DNA of 64,000 bases, from positions 1 through 64,000 of the forward strand of contig NZ_JAJJBU010000013.1 in NCBI RefSeq assembly GCF_020905375.1, written 5' to 3'. Position 1 is the stretch's first letter; each line of letters starts with the position of its first letter. This document shows, piece after piece, positions 46,512 through 55,043 of this stretch. Below the pieces are notes generated by a model, which was given only the letters and a program-made list of their open reading frames with translations, was not told the origin of the DNA and made no database searches. The position numbers and the translations under genes were made by a program. The DNA comes from Arthrobacter cryoconiti. GTDB lineage: Bacteria > Actinomycetota > Actinomycetes > Actinomycetales > Micrococcaceae.

Positions 46512-47075
46512 GTGGTCGACTACTCCAAGGTCCTTCCCGCTAATCTTCCGGTCCCCGTGGATGACGGGGCTGCCGATCACTTGGTAGGGCTTGCGTTGCC
46601 ACAGCTGACGTTTTCTGCCACGGATAGCCGCGAGATAAATCTCGCTGAGCTTGGAAGTGGGCGGAACGTTGTCTACTTGTACCCGTTAACGGGTGTGCCA
46701 GGTACAGATTCGCCAGACGGGTGGGACGCTATCCCGGGTGCTCGTGGATGTTCTACGGAAGCGTGTGATTTCCGGGACCACTATAAAATACTCCAGGATG
46801 CTGGAGTGGAGAACGTTTTCGGGCTCTCCAGCCAGTCCTCGGACTATCAACTTGAAGTAGTCGAGAGGCTGAGTCTCCCTTTCCCCATGCTTTCAGATCC
46901 CAACTTTGCCCTCGCGGAAGCGCTGATGCTGCCGACCTTTCCGGCTCCAGGCTGTGATCGGCTCTACGCGCGCCTGACTTTGGTGATTAAGAGTGGTGTT
47001 ATCGAGCACGTCTTCTACCCGATCTTTCCGCCCAATACCCACGCACAACAGGTAATAGATTGGTTGCGGGCTTGA
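46512..47075 (+). CDS. Peroxiredoxin-like (AhpC/Bcp type) protein
   Basis: A 187-residue thioredoxin-fold protein. It shows YLYPLTGVPG, then GARGCSTEACDFRDHYKILQDAGV. The spacing resembles the peroxidatic region of Bcp-like peroxiredoxins, with two cysteines (GCSTEAC), and FGLSSQSSDYQLEVVERLSLPFPMLSD follows. It would reduce peroxides using thiols; this is inferred. GTG at 46512 has AAAGGAA 10 nt upstream, while the open frame begins at 46455. Confidence 0.82.
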   Translation: MVDYSKVLPANLPVPVDDGAADHLVGLALPQLTFSATDSREINLAELGSGRNVVYLYPLTGVPGTDSPDGWDAIPGARGCSTEACDFRDHYKILQDAGVENVFGLSSQSSDYQLEVVERLSLPFPMLSDPNFALAEALMLPTFPAPGCDRLYARLTLVIKSGVIEHVFYPIFPPNTHAQQVIDWLRA

Positions 47076-47139
47076 TTTTTTTTAGTGAGCCCGATCTTAA
47101 AGCCCGGATGAAGCATCGAATCCATGGCAAGGTGGGCAG

Positions 47140-47667
47140 ATGACTCCTGCTCATGGATTTTCAGGCTTCTCTCGTCGCCCTCAGCCCATCAAACCTGGAC
47201 CGGGTCAAGAATCGGTGTGGGACTACCCGCGGCCCCCTAGACTCCAGCAGCGATCGGAACGGATCGTCGTGAAACTTGGTGGACAAGTGATTGCAGACAC
47301 CACCATGGCAGTGCGAGTTTTAGAGACGAGTCACCCGCCGGTCTACTACTTGCCGCTGGACGCATTCTGCGCCGCTGTACTCATACCGGTTCAAGGCACC
47401 AGCTTTTGCGAGTTCAAAGGGGTGGCGCACTACTTCGACGTCGTTGCCGGCGGCATCTTTGTCCCACGTGCTGCTTGGACGTACCCGGACCCTAGCCAGG
47501 GCTTCGAGGGACTGAGTACTCGTGTGGCACTCTACCCAAGTCAGATGGAGTCCTGCGAGGTCGACGGCGAGCAGGTCACCTTCCAAGAGGGCGACTTCTA
47601 TGGCGGTTGGATCACCCCGCAGATAGTTGGCCCGTTTAAGGGTGGACCTGGCACGTCCGGGTGGTGA
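47140..47667 (+). CDS. DUF427 family protein
   Basis: A 175-residue protein with the DUF427 pattern: RIVVKLGGQVIADTTMAVRVLETSHPPVYYLP, CEFKGVAHYFDVV and the conserved aromatic motif TYPDPSQGFEGLSTRVALYPSQ. The family has a compact beta-tent fold of unknown function. The ATG lacks a strong ribosome binding site. It converges with the sulfide operon. Confidence 0.85.
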   Translation: MTPAHGFSGFSRRPQPIKPGPGQESVWDYPRPPRLQQRSERIVVKLGGQVIADTTMAVRVLETSHPPVYYLPLDAFCAAVLIPVQGTSFCEFKGVAHYFDVVAGGIFVPRAAWTYPDPSQGFEGLSTRVALYPSQMESCEVDGEQVTFQEGDFYGGWITPQIVGPFKGGPGTSGW

Positions 47668-47723
47668 GCGCACTGACGGTAAACAGAGCCGATAGCGGCT
47701 GATTGAGTGGATGTGCCTACGTC

Positions 47724-48491
47724 TTAGAGGTCAAGAAGAACCCTGATCACCACGTAAGCGGCCACTCCGAAGACAAGGACAGCGAATCCGCGCTTAAGTG
47801 CCACCTCGGACAAAGATCGGCCGATTCGCCCTCCGACGTAGGAAGCGATCATGGCGGCACCGGCAAAGGCCCCCGTCAGTGCCCAGTCCATGTTCAGCTG
47901 CCCCAGGTGCGAAATGAATCCACCGACGGAGTTGATCACCACAATCACCAACGACGTCCCTACCGCCATGGACATCGGTAAACCAAGGATCAGGACCAGT
48001 GCCGGAACGATCAGGAATCCACCTCCAACACCCAATAGTCCGGTGAGAAAACCAACGACGATTCCTGTCCCGATGCCCTTGAGGAGGTAGCGCGGCCAAT
48101 GAATGGTTCCGTCGGCGGCGCGGTGCCCGGTCGCCGCCGAGCTGATAGGTCGCAGCATCCACACCCCGGCGAGCACCATGATTGCTGCGAAGACGCTGAG
48201 GAGGAGTTGCTGATCGAGCATTGCGTTCACAGCTGTCCCGGCGAAGGCGGTCGTACCGCCGACTGCACCGATGATCAGCGCCAGCTTCCAGTCGACGTAT
48301 CTTTGCAAGCGCGGTAGGACGGCGGCCGTGGAGGAGGCGCCAACGACGACTAAGGACGTCGGTATTGCCGCGGACAGTGGCATCCCTACCCCATAGACCA
48401 GGGCCGGCACTGCGATGATCGATCCACCCCCGCCTACGAGCCCCAGCAAGCCACCGACCAGCACGCCGAAGGCCAATGCGGTAAGGATCAC
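47724..48491 (-). CDS. TauE/SafE family anion exporter
   Basis: A 255-residue protein with about eight helices in two homologous halves. Each half starts with a glycine-rich motif (GGLLGLVGGGGSIIAVPALVY and GFLTGLLGVGGGFLIVPALVL), characteristic of TauE/SafE permeases. As the last gene of the sulfide operon (6 nt after the MBL-rhodanese gene) it probably exports sulfite or thiosulfate made by the enzymes upstream. Confidence 0.92.
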   Translation of the reverse strand: MILTALAFGVLVGGLLGLVGGGGSIIAVPALVYGVGMPLSAAIPTSLVVVGASSTAAVLPRLQRYVDWKLALIIGAVGGTTAFAGTAVNAMLDQQLLLSVFAAIMVLAGVWMLRPISSAATGHRAADGTIHWPRYLLKGIGTGIVVGFLTGLLGVGGGFLIVPALVLILGLPMSMAVGTSLVIVVINSVGGFISHLGQLNMDWALTGAFAGAAMIASYVGGRIGRSLSEVALKRGFAVLVFGVAAYVVIRVLLDL

Positions 48492-48497
48492 TGAAAG

Positions 48498-49886
48498 CTA
48501 CTCTGCATGATGCTTCGCCCAGGCGGCATAGCTACCTTCGAGTTCGACGACGTCGTAGCCGGCATGACGGAGCATACTGGCTACGACCGAACTGCGTACG
48601 CCGCTCTGGCAATACGTCACAATAGTTCCGTCGGAGGGGAGTCTGTCCAGATTCCACAGAACCCGCCCCCCATGTAACTGCTCTGAGTCGGGCAGATGCC
48701 CATTGGCATGTTCGGACTTGGCCCGGACGTCAAGCAGCAACGACTTCTCGAAATTGGCCACCTCGTCAGGCTGTACCAACCGTGGGGTTTCCTGTGGCAG
48801 TCCATCGAGCGTGGTGACGTATCCGGCGACGTCGTCGATGCCCACCCGAATTAGGTGGTCCCACATCTCCCGTGCAGAATTCGGGCCGGAGGCCAGTAGA
48901 ACGAGCGGGCGGGCGTCATGTTCGGGGTCGATTACCCACGCACCATAGGTGGCCATCGACTTGATTGCCGGGATGTTCAATGCTCCGGTGACACTGACAT
49001 CATGGACCTCCGCTTGCCCACGCGTGTCCACAAAAGTCACTTCATGTGCGGCCAGTGAAGCAGCTACATCTTTCGGGAAAAGTTCGGGCAGCGGCTTCCG
49101 CTCACCGATCACCTTGGGCCCGGCCACATTCTGGCGTTTCATCCGCCCGAAGTAAGCCGGTGCGTCTGGCTGACCATCGAGCAACTCGGTGACAAACCCT
49201 TCCTCGTCGTCGGCTATCAGGTATGGCCCCCACCAAGCATGAAGACGTTCGTAGCCCACAGTGCTTGAAGGGACGGAGCCAAGCGCCTTGCCGCACGCGC
49301 TGCCGGCACCATGGGCTGGGTGAACCTGCACGTAGTCAGGCAAGGCGAGAAATTTCTCCCGCAAGCTCGAAAACATCTGCTTCGCCCCGACGAAGCGGGT
49401 GTCAATGCCGCCGGCTGCCTCGTCGAGAAGGTCAGGCCGACCTAAATCGCCACAGAAGACGAAGTCCCCGGTCAAGGCATATCCGGGCTCGTCGGCGAAC
49501 GCGCCGTCGGTGACGAGGAACATCAGGTGCTCTGGTGTGTGACCCGGAGTGTGCACTGCGGTGAGAGTGATGTTCCCCAACTTGACGGTGTCGCCGTCGA
49601 GCAATTGTTTGGCCTGAAAAGCATAGAGCCAGTCCGGTCCGCCCTCGCCGGATACGTACAGAGCAGCCCCGGTGGCCGCTGCGAGTTCGCGGGAGCCGGA
49701 GAGATAATCGGCATGGACGTGGGTCTCAGTCACAGCCGTGATTTTCAACTGGTTGGTGGCAGCGATGTCTTGGTACACGGCGATGTCACGGCGGGCATCG
49801 ACAACCACGGCTTCGCCGGTCACCTGGCAGCCGATCACATAGCTGGCCTGGGCTAGATCGGTGTCGTAAATACGTTCAAAGAACAT
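48498..49886 (-). CDS. MBL-fold persulfide dioxygenase fused to two rhodanese domains
   Basis: A 462-residue protein. The N-terminal metallo-beta-lactamase domain (1-250) has THVHADYLSG, HTPGHTPEHLMFLV and GDFVFCGDLGRPDLLDE, as in ETHE1-like dioxygenases. Rhodanese 1 (about 275-360) has ASGPNSARE in the active loop, with no cysteine, so it is probably inactive. Rhodanese 2 (about 370-460) has CQSGVRSS with the catalytic cysteine. CstB-like proteins of this plan oxidise persulfide to thiosulfate or sulfite. It lies between the sulfide:quinone-reductase-like and TauE genes. Confidence 0.9.
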   Translation of the reverse strand: MFFERIYDTDLAQASYVIGCQVTGEAVVVDARRDIAVYQDIAATNQLKITAVTETHVHADYLSGSRELAAATGAALYVSGEGGPDWLYAFQAKQLLDGDTVKLGNITLTAVHTPGHTPEHLMFLVTDGAFADEPGYALTGDFVFCGDLGRPDLLDEAAGGIDTRFVGAKQMFSSLREKFLALPDYVQVHPAHGAGSACGKALGSVPSSTVGYERLHAWWGPYLIADDEEGFVTELLDGQPDAPAYFGRMKRQNVAGPKVIGERKPLPELFPKDVAASLAAHEVTFVDTRGQAEVHDVSVTGALNIPAIKSMATYGAWVIDPEHDARPLVLLASGPNSAREMWDHLIRVGIDDVAGYVTTLDGLPQETPRLVQPDEVANFEKSLLLDVRAKSEHANGHLPDSEQLHGGRVLWNLDRLPSDGTIVTYCQSGVRSSVVASMLRHAGYDVVELEGSYAAWAKHHAE

Positions 49887-49919
49887 GGTGGTACTCCTGT
49901 CGTGGTGTTCGAACTGAAG

Positions 49920-51116
49920 CTAAGCGCGACCCTTGAGGATCAGATTCCAATACATGAAGGGCAGCCCATAACGTTTGAGATACCACATGTCTCGGCGAGC
50001 GTGGGTGGTATCGATCAGCGGGATGCTCGGTGCTGGACGCATGCTGTAGTCAAATTCCGCCAGCAGCATTTTGTGCCGTGAGGTTGTCAGTGGGCAGGAT
50101 GCGTAGCCGTCATATTTGGCTGGTGGTGCTGTGGTATCCATGGCTGCCAGCAGGTTCTCAACCAGCACGGGGGCCTGCTTGCGAATTGCAGCACCGGTCT
50201 TGGAATTAGGGCTCGAACCCGCATCACCTAAGGCGAAAACATCCTGGTAGCGGACGTGCCGCAAGGTGTGCTTATCGATCTCGACGTAGCCGCCAGGGCT
50301 CGCAGGGTCTGCGAGTGCGCTGTTCTTGAGCCAATCCGGAGCCGACTGTGGCGGGACAGTATGCAGCATGTCGTAGCCGAGTTCCTCACTGGCCTTAGTT
50401 ACATTTTCACGAATGCTAACCGTCTTGGCGGTGGAATCGATGGCGGTAACTTCACTGTTGAAGCGGACTTCTATGCCATAGTCGGCAACTACGCGATCGA
50501 GTTCTTCGGAAAATTCTTTGACTCCGAACATGCCAGGTGTTGGCAGCACCATAACCATGCGGATATCTTTCAAAACCCCCTGCTTCCTCCAGTAGTCGGC
50601 GGCTAAGTAGGCGATCTTCTGGGGCGCACCGGCGCATTTGATTGGCCCCGAGGGCATTGTGAAAACGGCGGTTCCTGAGCGCAGGCCACGGATCAGATTC
50701 CAGGTTTTAGGTGCCAGGTCAAAGCGGTAATTACTCGAGACGGCCGGGGTCTTCAAGGCATCGGGGAGCCCCGCCAACTTCTCCCAGTCGAGCTGGATCC
50801 CCGGGCAGACAACCAGGTAGTCGTACCCAACGACGGCCCCGGAGGCCAGGGAAACGGTCTTGGCATCGGGGTCTACGGCAGTGGCGGAGTCCTTGAGCCA
50901 AGCGACGCCCTGAGGCATCACCGAAGCTTGGGAGCGCACCGATTCGCGGACTTTGGCCCGGCCGCCACCAACGAGAGTCCACAGTGGCTGGTAATAGTGC
51001 TTGTCATGGGGCTCGACGACGGCGATGTCGTCTTGGCCGGCGTTGCGCAGCCGTGCGGCAACACTTAGTCCGGCATTTCCTCCGCCGATGATCAGGATGC
51101 GATGGTGCAAGGCCAT
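49920..51116 (-). CDS. Sulfide:quinone oxidoreductase-like flavoprotein
   Basis: A 398-residue FAD-dependent pyridine-nucleotide-disulfide-fold protein. The Rossmann motif is RILIIGGGNAGLSVAARLR. SGPIKCAGAPQKIAYLAADYWR and YDGYASCPLT carry cysteines in the positions expected for SQR. The C-terminus (WYLKRYGLPFMYWN) is the amphipathic membrane/quinone anchor. It would oxidise sulfide and pass electrons to quinone. The ATG at 51116 has GGAGA 9 nt upstream. It is the first enzyme gene after gntR. Confidence 0.88.
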   Translation of the reverse strand: MALHHRILIIGGGNAGLSVAARLRNAGQDDIAVVEPHDKHYYQPLWTLVGGGRAKVRESVRSQASVMPQGVAWLKDSATAVDPDAKTVSLASGAVVGYDYLVVCPGIQLDWEKLAGLPDALKTPAVSSNYRFDLAPKTWNLIRGLRSGTAVFTMPSGPIKCAGAPQKIAYLAADYWRKQGVLKDIRMVMVLPTPGMFGVKEFSEELDRVVADYGIEVRFNSEVTAIDSTAKTVSIRENVTKASEELGYDMLHTVPPQSAPDWLKNSALADPASPGGYVEIDKHTLRHVRYQDVFALGDAGSSPNSKTGAAIRKQAPVLVENLLAAMDTTAPPAKYDGYASCPLTTSRHKMLLAEFDYSMRPAPSIPLIDTTHARRDMWYLKRYGLPFMYWNLILKGRA

Positions 51117-51205
51117 ACGATTCGTCTCCACTTCGTTCGGAGTTCCCGCTGGCGCTCTCAAGCGTCGAGAACGTTCCGAGTAGTAAGGAAAATACCTTAG
51201 ACCCT

Positions 51206-51219
51206 AATGTACGTACATT
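51206..51219. promoter_or_regulatory. 14-bp perfect palindrome, candidate GntR operator
   Basis: AATGTACGTACATT lies in the 164-bp gap between gntR and the sulfide:quinone-reductase-like gene, 90 nt before the latter's start. It is the only strong palindrome there and suits a dimeric GntR/HutC-type repressor. Confidence 0.5.
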
Positions 51220-51280
51220 TACGCATTCAGGGAAGCCCCTAGCAGGGAAAGAGGCTGGTGGAGGTGAGAGTGAGCTTGCG

Positions 51281-52033
51281 CTAGGGAGTAAAAACTGGTC
51301 CAGAAGGATACGAGGTGGTGACGGTGAAACGGTCGCCGCGGATGAGGGTTTCGCGCCACTCAACTGCCGTCTCCCCGGCCAAACCGAGGCGTTCGATGAA
51401 GAAGACAGCGGTTGCCGGTGCGCACTTGAGCCGGCTAGATTGCTCGGCATCGGCAGCTACGGCATGTAATGTTTCATGCCCTGCGCTGAGTGTTATTCCA
51501 CAGCGGCTCTGCAGGACTTCGTAGAGCGCCGTATGACTTAGATCCGCGTCCAATACCGCTGCGGCGACCGTGGCTGGGAGCCATGTATCATCTACCGCGA
51601 TGACATCGTTGTCGGCATAACGGGTACGCGAGATGAACACCAGTTCGGCGTCTGTCTCTAATCCCAAACGTGCAGCGACTTCAGCGGACCGGCGCAGTTC
51701 GGCTAAGTCCATGACGCTGCGTTGCGTCATGCCCGCACTTTCGACGGCGGCGAAAAGGCTATAGACAGGGCCGAAGCGCTGCTCGTTCACCACATTCACC
51801 AAGGCAGATGGCTTACCCCTGTGGGCAGAGAGCAGACCGGCCCGACGGAGGGGTGCCAGCGCTGATCTGATAGTTGCCCGGCTGACGCCGTATTCGTCAA
51901 CCAGTGCCATTTCTCCAGGAAAACCGGCCGCGAATTCACCGCCGTCGATCCGTTCCTTGATCTGGTCCTGAACCGATTGCCACAGCGGGACTTTACGCTT
52001 TTGAAGCTGAGTGTCCCGCTGTTGGTTGGTCAT
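51281..52033 (-). CDS. GntR family regulator with UTRA domain
   Basis: A 250-residue protein. Winged helix (about 15-80): PLWQSVQDQIKERIDGGEFAAGFPGE and GVSRATIRSALAPLRRAGLL. A UTRA effector domain follows (ELVFISRTRYADNDVIAVDDTWLP, LYEVLQSRCGITLSAG). The ATG at 52033 follows GAGGAA; the open frame begins at 52102. It lies directly upstream of the sulfide-oxidation genes on the same strand and probably controls them in response to an unidentified ligand. Confidence 0.9.
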   Translation of the reverse strand: MTNQQRDTQLQKRKVPLWQSVQDQIKERIDGGEFAAGFPGEMALVDEYGVSRATIRSALAPLRRAGLLSAHRGKPSALVNVVNEQRFGPVYSLFAAVESAGMTQRSVMDLAELRRSAEVAARLGLETDAELVFISRTRYADNDVIAVDDTWLPATVAAAVLDADLSHTALYEVLQSRCGITLSAGHETLHAVAADAEQSSRLKCAPATAVFFIERLGLAGETAVEWRETLIRGDRFTVTTSYPSGPVFTP

Positions 52034-52148
52034 AGTTTCCTCATGTTGTTCGCCCAGGTTCCCTCCAACCATACGGAACCTTTGCGGTCTAGCCACAGCC
52101 ACTGGTTGCCATTGATGATGCTACCGCTGCTCCGAGAACTGGGCCAGT

Positions 52149-52392
52149 TTAGGCGTCGTTGCAAGTCTTCTCGGGGTTCCCGGTTCGAAGTAGCTCGTGT
52201 TGTCTGATGCCAGGCAGCCCTGGCACAAGTCCTAGGAGAACAACGATGAGCGCAAGCTCAAACGTCCCTGTGGAGAAATAGAGCATTTGCGACCAGCATG
52301 GCGGTGCTTCCACCCACGGCTGAGATGGCGTTAAAAATGACCACGACAACCAGACTTTTCCAAGCAAAATTTCTCAGACCATTTGCTCGCAT
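52149..52392 (-). pseudogene. Frameshifted small membrane-protein remnant
   Basis: Reading the minus strand from ATG 52392, MRANGLRNF precedes a hydrophobic segment with FNAISAVGGSTAMLV, which stops at 52258. A second frame continues with TGTFELALIVVLLGLVPG to 52149. The two together resemble a small multi-helix membrane protein broken by one frameshift near 52290. The flanks 52034-52148 and 52393-52591 show no other coding signal. Confidence 0.4.
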
Positions 52393-52591
52393 ACTGTCAT
52401 CGCTTTCGTCTAGAGTGCTGCCCCCGATGTGTGGTTCCAGTAAGAGCACTTAGCCGCATATTATGTGCGGGCGCGTGTTTGGGTGAGAGTCGAAGGTCTT
52501 CCCCTATGAATGATCAGGATTCGAACGATTATGGGTTTGCGCATCCATATTGAGGTTTAGCGGGCAGGTCGTCTGTGCAAGAGTGAACGGC

Positions 52592-53107
52592 ATGACTTTA
52601 GACGAGGAACTCGATGCGATCTTTACGGCCAGAGATCGGAGCAATATGGCACCCACTCTCGATGTTCTGTTGGCGCTACACGCTTCTAATCCTGAGAATG
52701 CGAGGGTGCTCTACGAGGTTGGCGGGGCCTATGACACGGCTGGCCAAGAAAAGTCGGCTCTGGAATTTTATGAAAGTGCACTCGCTGCTGGGCTAGAGGG
52801 TGATCTGCTTCGGCGTTGCTACGTTCAATACGGATCAACGTTGCGCAATGTGGGCGAGTATGAGAAGTCCCTTGAGGTCTTCGCGACAGCGCGCAATACA
52901 TTTCCGCAGTCCCCGGCGCTGGGATTTTTTGAAGCCATCACACTGCATGCTGCGGGTCATCAAAACCAATCCATTGCGTCGCTGCTTGACATAGTGGTGA
53001 GCTTCATCCATACGCCTGACATTGAGAGATACAAGCCAGCCATCAGTGGAAACGCGGGGTACATTCGTTCGCTGAAATCGACTCCCGCAAAAGGAAATGT
53101 TCGGTAG
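52592..53107 (+). CDS. Tetratricopeptide-repeat protein
   Basis: A 171-residue all-helical protein with three to four TPR-like units (VLYEVGGAYDTAGQEKSALEFYESAL, RRCYVQYGSTLRNVGEYEKSLEVFATA). It resembles stand-alone bacterial TPR_5-type proteins of unknown role. The ATG at 52592 begins MTLDEELDAIF; upstream codons are unconserved and the ribosome binding site is weak. Confidence 0.75.
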   Translation: MTLDEELDAIFTARDRSNMAPTLDVLLALHASNPENARVLYEVGGAYDTAGQEKSALEFYESALAAGLEGDLLRRCYVQYGSTLRNVGEYEKSLEVFATARNTFPQSPALGFFEAITLHAAGHQNQSIASLLDIVVSFIHTPDIERYKPAISGNAGYIRSLKSTPAKGNVR

Positions 53108-53295
53108 ATAATTGTGGCGGAAGGCTGGGGCCAAGGCTCGCCAACAGTGCGCGGAGTCCTGGCAGATGTTGTGAATCGAGGCGTCCCTCCATGGGGAGCG
53201 TTACCCATGGCTAAGGGTGGGCACGTTCCTTAGACTCGGCAGAGAGTTCACTTTTGAGCTTTCGTTATCTCGTTGCACGCACAAAGGATTCCAAC

Positions 53296-53547
53296 ATGAA
53301 GAAGTCAAGCTTCCGCCCGCGGCTCGCATCATTGACCCTAACGTGTGGTCTGTTGCTAGGCGCGAGTGTTGCCGTAGCTCCAGCCTCCTCAGCTTCCATC
53401 CCGGGGTTCACCTCATGGCCGAAGGTAAGCTATGCGGCCTGCGCGTATTGGAAGAACCAGTATTCGCAAAAGGGGTACTTGACCACAGCCTGCACCTCCT
53501 TCCCCGGCAATACTTGGAGCTTTGACTACAAGCGCGAACGCGTCTGA
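53296..53547 (+). CDS. Small secreted protein, unknown function
   Basis: An 83-residue protein. A clear signal peptide (basic KKSSFRPR, hydrophobic LTLTCGLLLGASVAVA, cleavage near SSA-S) leaves a mature peptide of about 50 residues rich in aromatic residues (WPKVSYAACAYWKNQYSQ), with two cysteines about 17 residues apart that could pair. The ATG has AAAGGA upstream. No family recognised. A secreted peptide of this size could be a bacteriocin or signal, but nothing in the flanks supports that. Confidence 0.65.
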   Translation: MKKSSFRPRLASLTLTCGLLLGASVAVAPASSASIPGFTSWPKVSYAACAYWKNQYSQKGYLTTACTSFPGNTWSFDYKRERV

Positions 53548-53639
53548 GGAGAGGGCAAAATACTGGTGCTTCTTCGCTGTTCACTACTCGGATCTGGTGG
53601 CCGCCTAGTTTTAGGTCTGTGGCGTTTAGGGTGGAATGT

Positions 53640-54113
53640 ATGACGAGTCCGGATTTACGCGAATGGCCACCGAGTGAGCGTAGATATCGTCGTTCCGAGG
53701 TCACTGTGGTGGTGGGCAGCGGTGATGATGCGTGGGCGAGGATCGCCCGGGAGGTGCTCCTCTGGAAAGTAAAGACTTCCAGTGGCTTTACCGTGAACTC
53801 CGCGGTACCAGTCACGTCTGGAGAGAGGGTAATGGTCACGGCGAAGCTACTGGGGGTGCGGATCGTTGAGCCCGTTGAGGTGGTATTCGTCCTCAAAGAG
53901 TCAGACCGCGTCGGATTCGCCTACAAAACCCTGCCAGGGCATCCGGTATCTGGCGAGGAAGCGTTCATCGTGCATCGGCACGGCGAAGAAGTTCGTCTGA
54001 GTATTCGTTCACTCACCAGAGCGGCGCCGCAGCAACCTTGGCGTTCACTCTACCCACTGTTACTCGTGGCGCAGCAAATAGTCCGCAGACGATATATGCG
54101 TGCATTGCGCTAG
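53640..54113 (+). CDS. DUF1990 family protein
   Basis: A 157-residue protein whose C-terminal half carries the DUF1990 pattern VGFAYKTLPGHPVSGEEAFIVHR, then RLSIRSLTRAAP and a helix LLLVAQQIVRRRYMRAL. The family has an SRPBCC-like fold and unknown function. The ATG at 53640 is preferred over GTG 53619; neither has a strong ribosome binding site. Confidence 0.8.
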   Translation: MTSPDLREWPPSERRYRRSEVTVVVGSGDDAWARIAREVLLWKVKTSSGFTVNSAVPVTSGERVMVTAKLLGVRIVEPVEVVFVLKESDRVGFAYKTLPGHPVSGEEAFIVHRHGEEVRLSIRSLTRAAPQQPWRSLYPLLLVAQQIVRRRYMRALR

Positions 54114-54456
54114 ATACTCTCGTTCAGGATTCTGAGGGTCCGAGAATTCATGATCTGAATATGGCTGCTCGTTAGTCCTCGGGAATTTCAGAGGCATCAG
54201 GCCAAATTTCCGTGTGCGGGTTCGAGTCGGGTTTGGGCCCTTCAAGCCCTTCCGGGGTCTGTGCTGCTCCAACAGGGAAAGGCCAAAAACCGTTGAATTT
54301 ACCCGAACCAAATTTCATGCGTCCAAATCCTCTGTCAATGGGCAGCGCGCCGCCTTCAATAGTGGGAGGGGCTCCCTCCCACAGAGATACTTCGGAGTGG
54401 ATGCGTACTTGGATTGAAATGTGCGCATTTTAGATAGGAAAAGCTGGGGGGTTCTC
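54114..54456. other. Non-coding stretch with a short hairpin
   Basis: This 343-base gap lies between DUF1990 and the GNAT fragment. It contains a perfect 9-bp stem GTGGGAGGG / CCCTCCCAC with a 3-nt loop (54362-54382). No T tract follows, and I see no convincing gene. Confidence 0.5.
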
Positions 54457-54720
54457 TTAGAGAAATAGCTTGAAGCCCACATGAGTTGCTGCGAACCCGA
54501 GCCGTTCATAGAATCTATGCGCATCCTCGCGCTTTTTGTCACTCGTCAACTGAACCAAGGCAGCGCCTCTTCGTCTCCCCTCGGCCACTGCCCAGTCCAG
54601 CATCGCTGACCCCAGACCGATGCCACGCAGCTTCGCCGCCACCCGGACAGCTTCCACGGTGAGGCGGGTTGCTCCTAACCGGGACAGCCCAGACACTCTA
54701 CATGTACACCTCACAGTCTG
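54457..54720 (-). pseudogene. C-terminal half of a GNAT acetyltransferase
   Basis: The frame reads GLSRLGATRLTVEAVRVAA, then the acetyl-CoA loop LRGIGLGSAMLDWA and DAHRFYERLGFAATHVGFKL, the complete second half of a GNAT fold. The first 80-odd residues expected in the family are missing. They appear on the same strand at about 59910-60080. A start at 54738 gives only unrelated codons (PKQTVRCTC). The gene appears to have been cut by the insertion at about 54700. Confidence 0.8.
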
Positions 54721-54738
54721 CTTGGGACATAAAATCAA

Positions 54739-55043
54739 ACTTTTTTAGGGTCGAACCATGAAAGAATCGACCCCGTCAAGTCACCTGAAACAGGTAGGAC
54801 TCCGATTTAGACTTTTGTTTGTACCAAGTGCGTGTGAATCCCAGATGGATTCGAGAGTAATCTGCTGATGCGCGAATTGGGGCCCAACTGTAACAGAGGC
54901 AGTCAGCTAACGTGGAATGGCGACGGGCCGTTAGCGTAGATCACTCGTCGATTCCTAGGGTGTTGTGGGCAGTGTTCACTCATCGACTGACACGGAGGGA
55001 GATCATCGCAGGGTCCAGGTAGCCCGTTTCTATGGTGAGCTAG
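54739..55043. other. Non-coding junction DNA before the first IS30 relic
   Basis: About 305 bases without a credible gene. It starts with a short inverted repeat GGGTCGA-N12-TCGACCC (54748-54773), possibly the end of another lost element. Confidence 0.35.
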
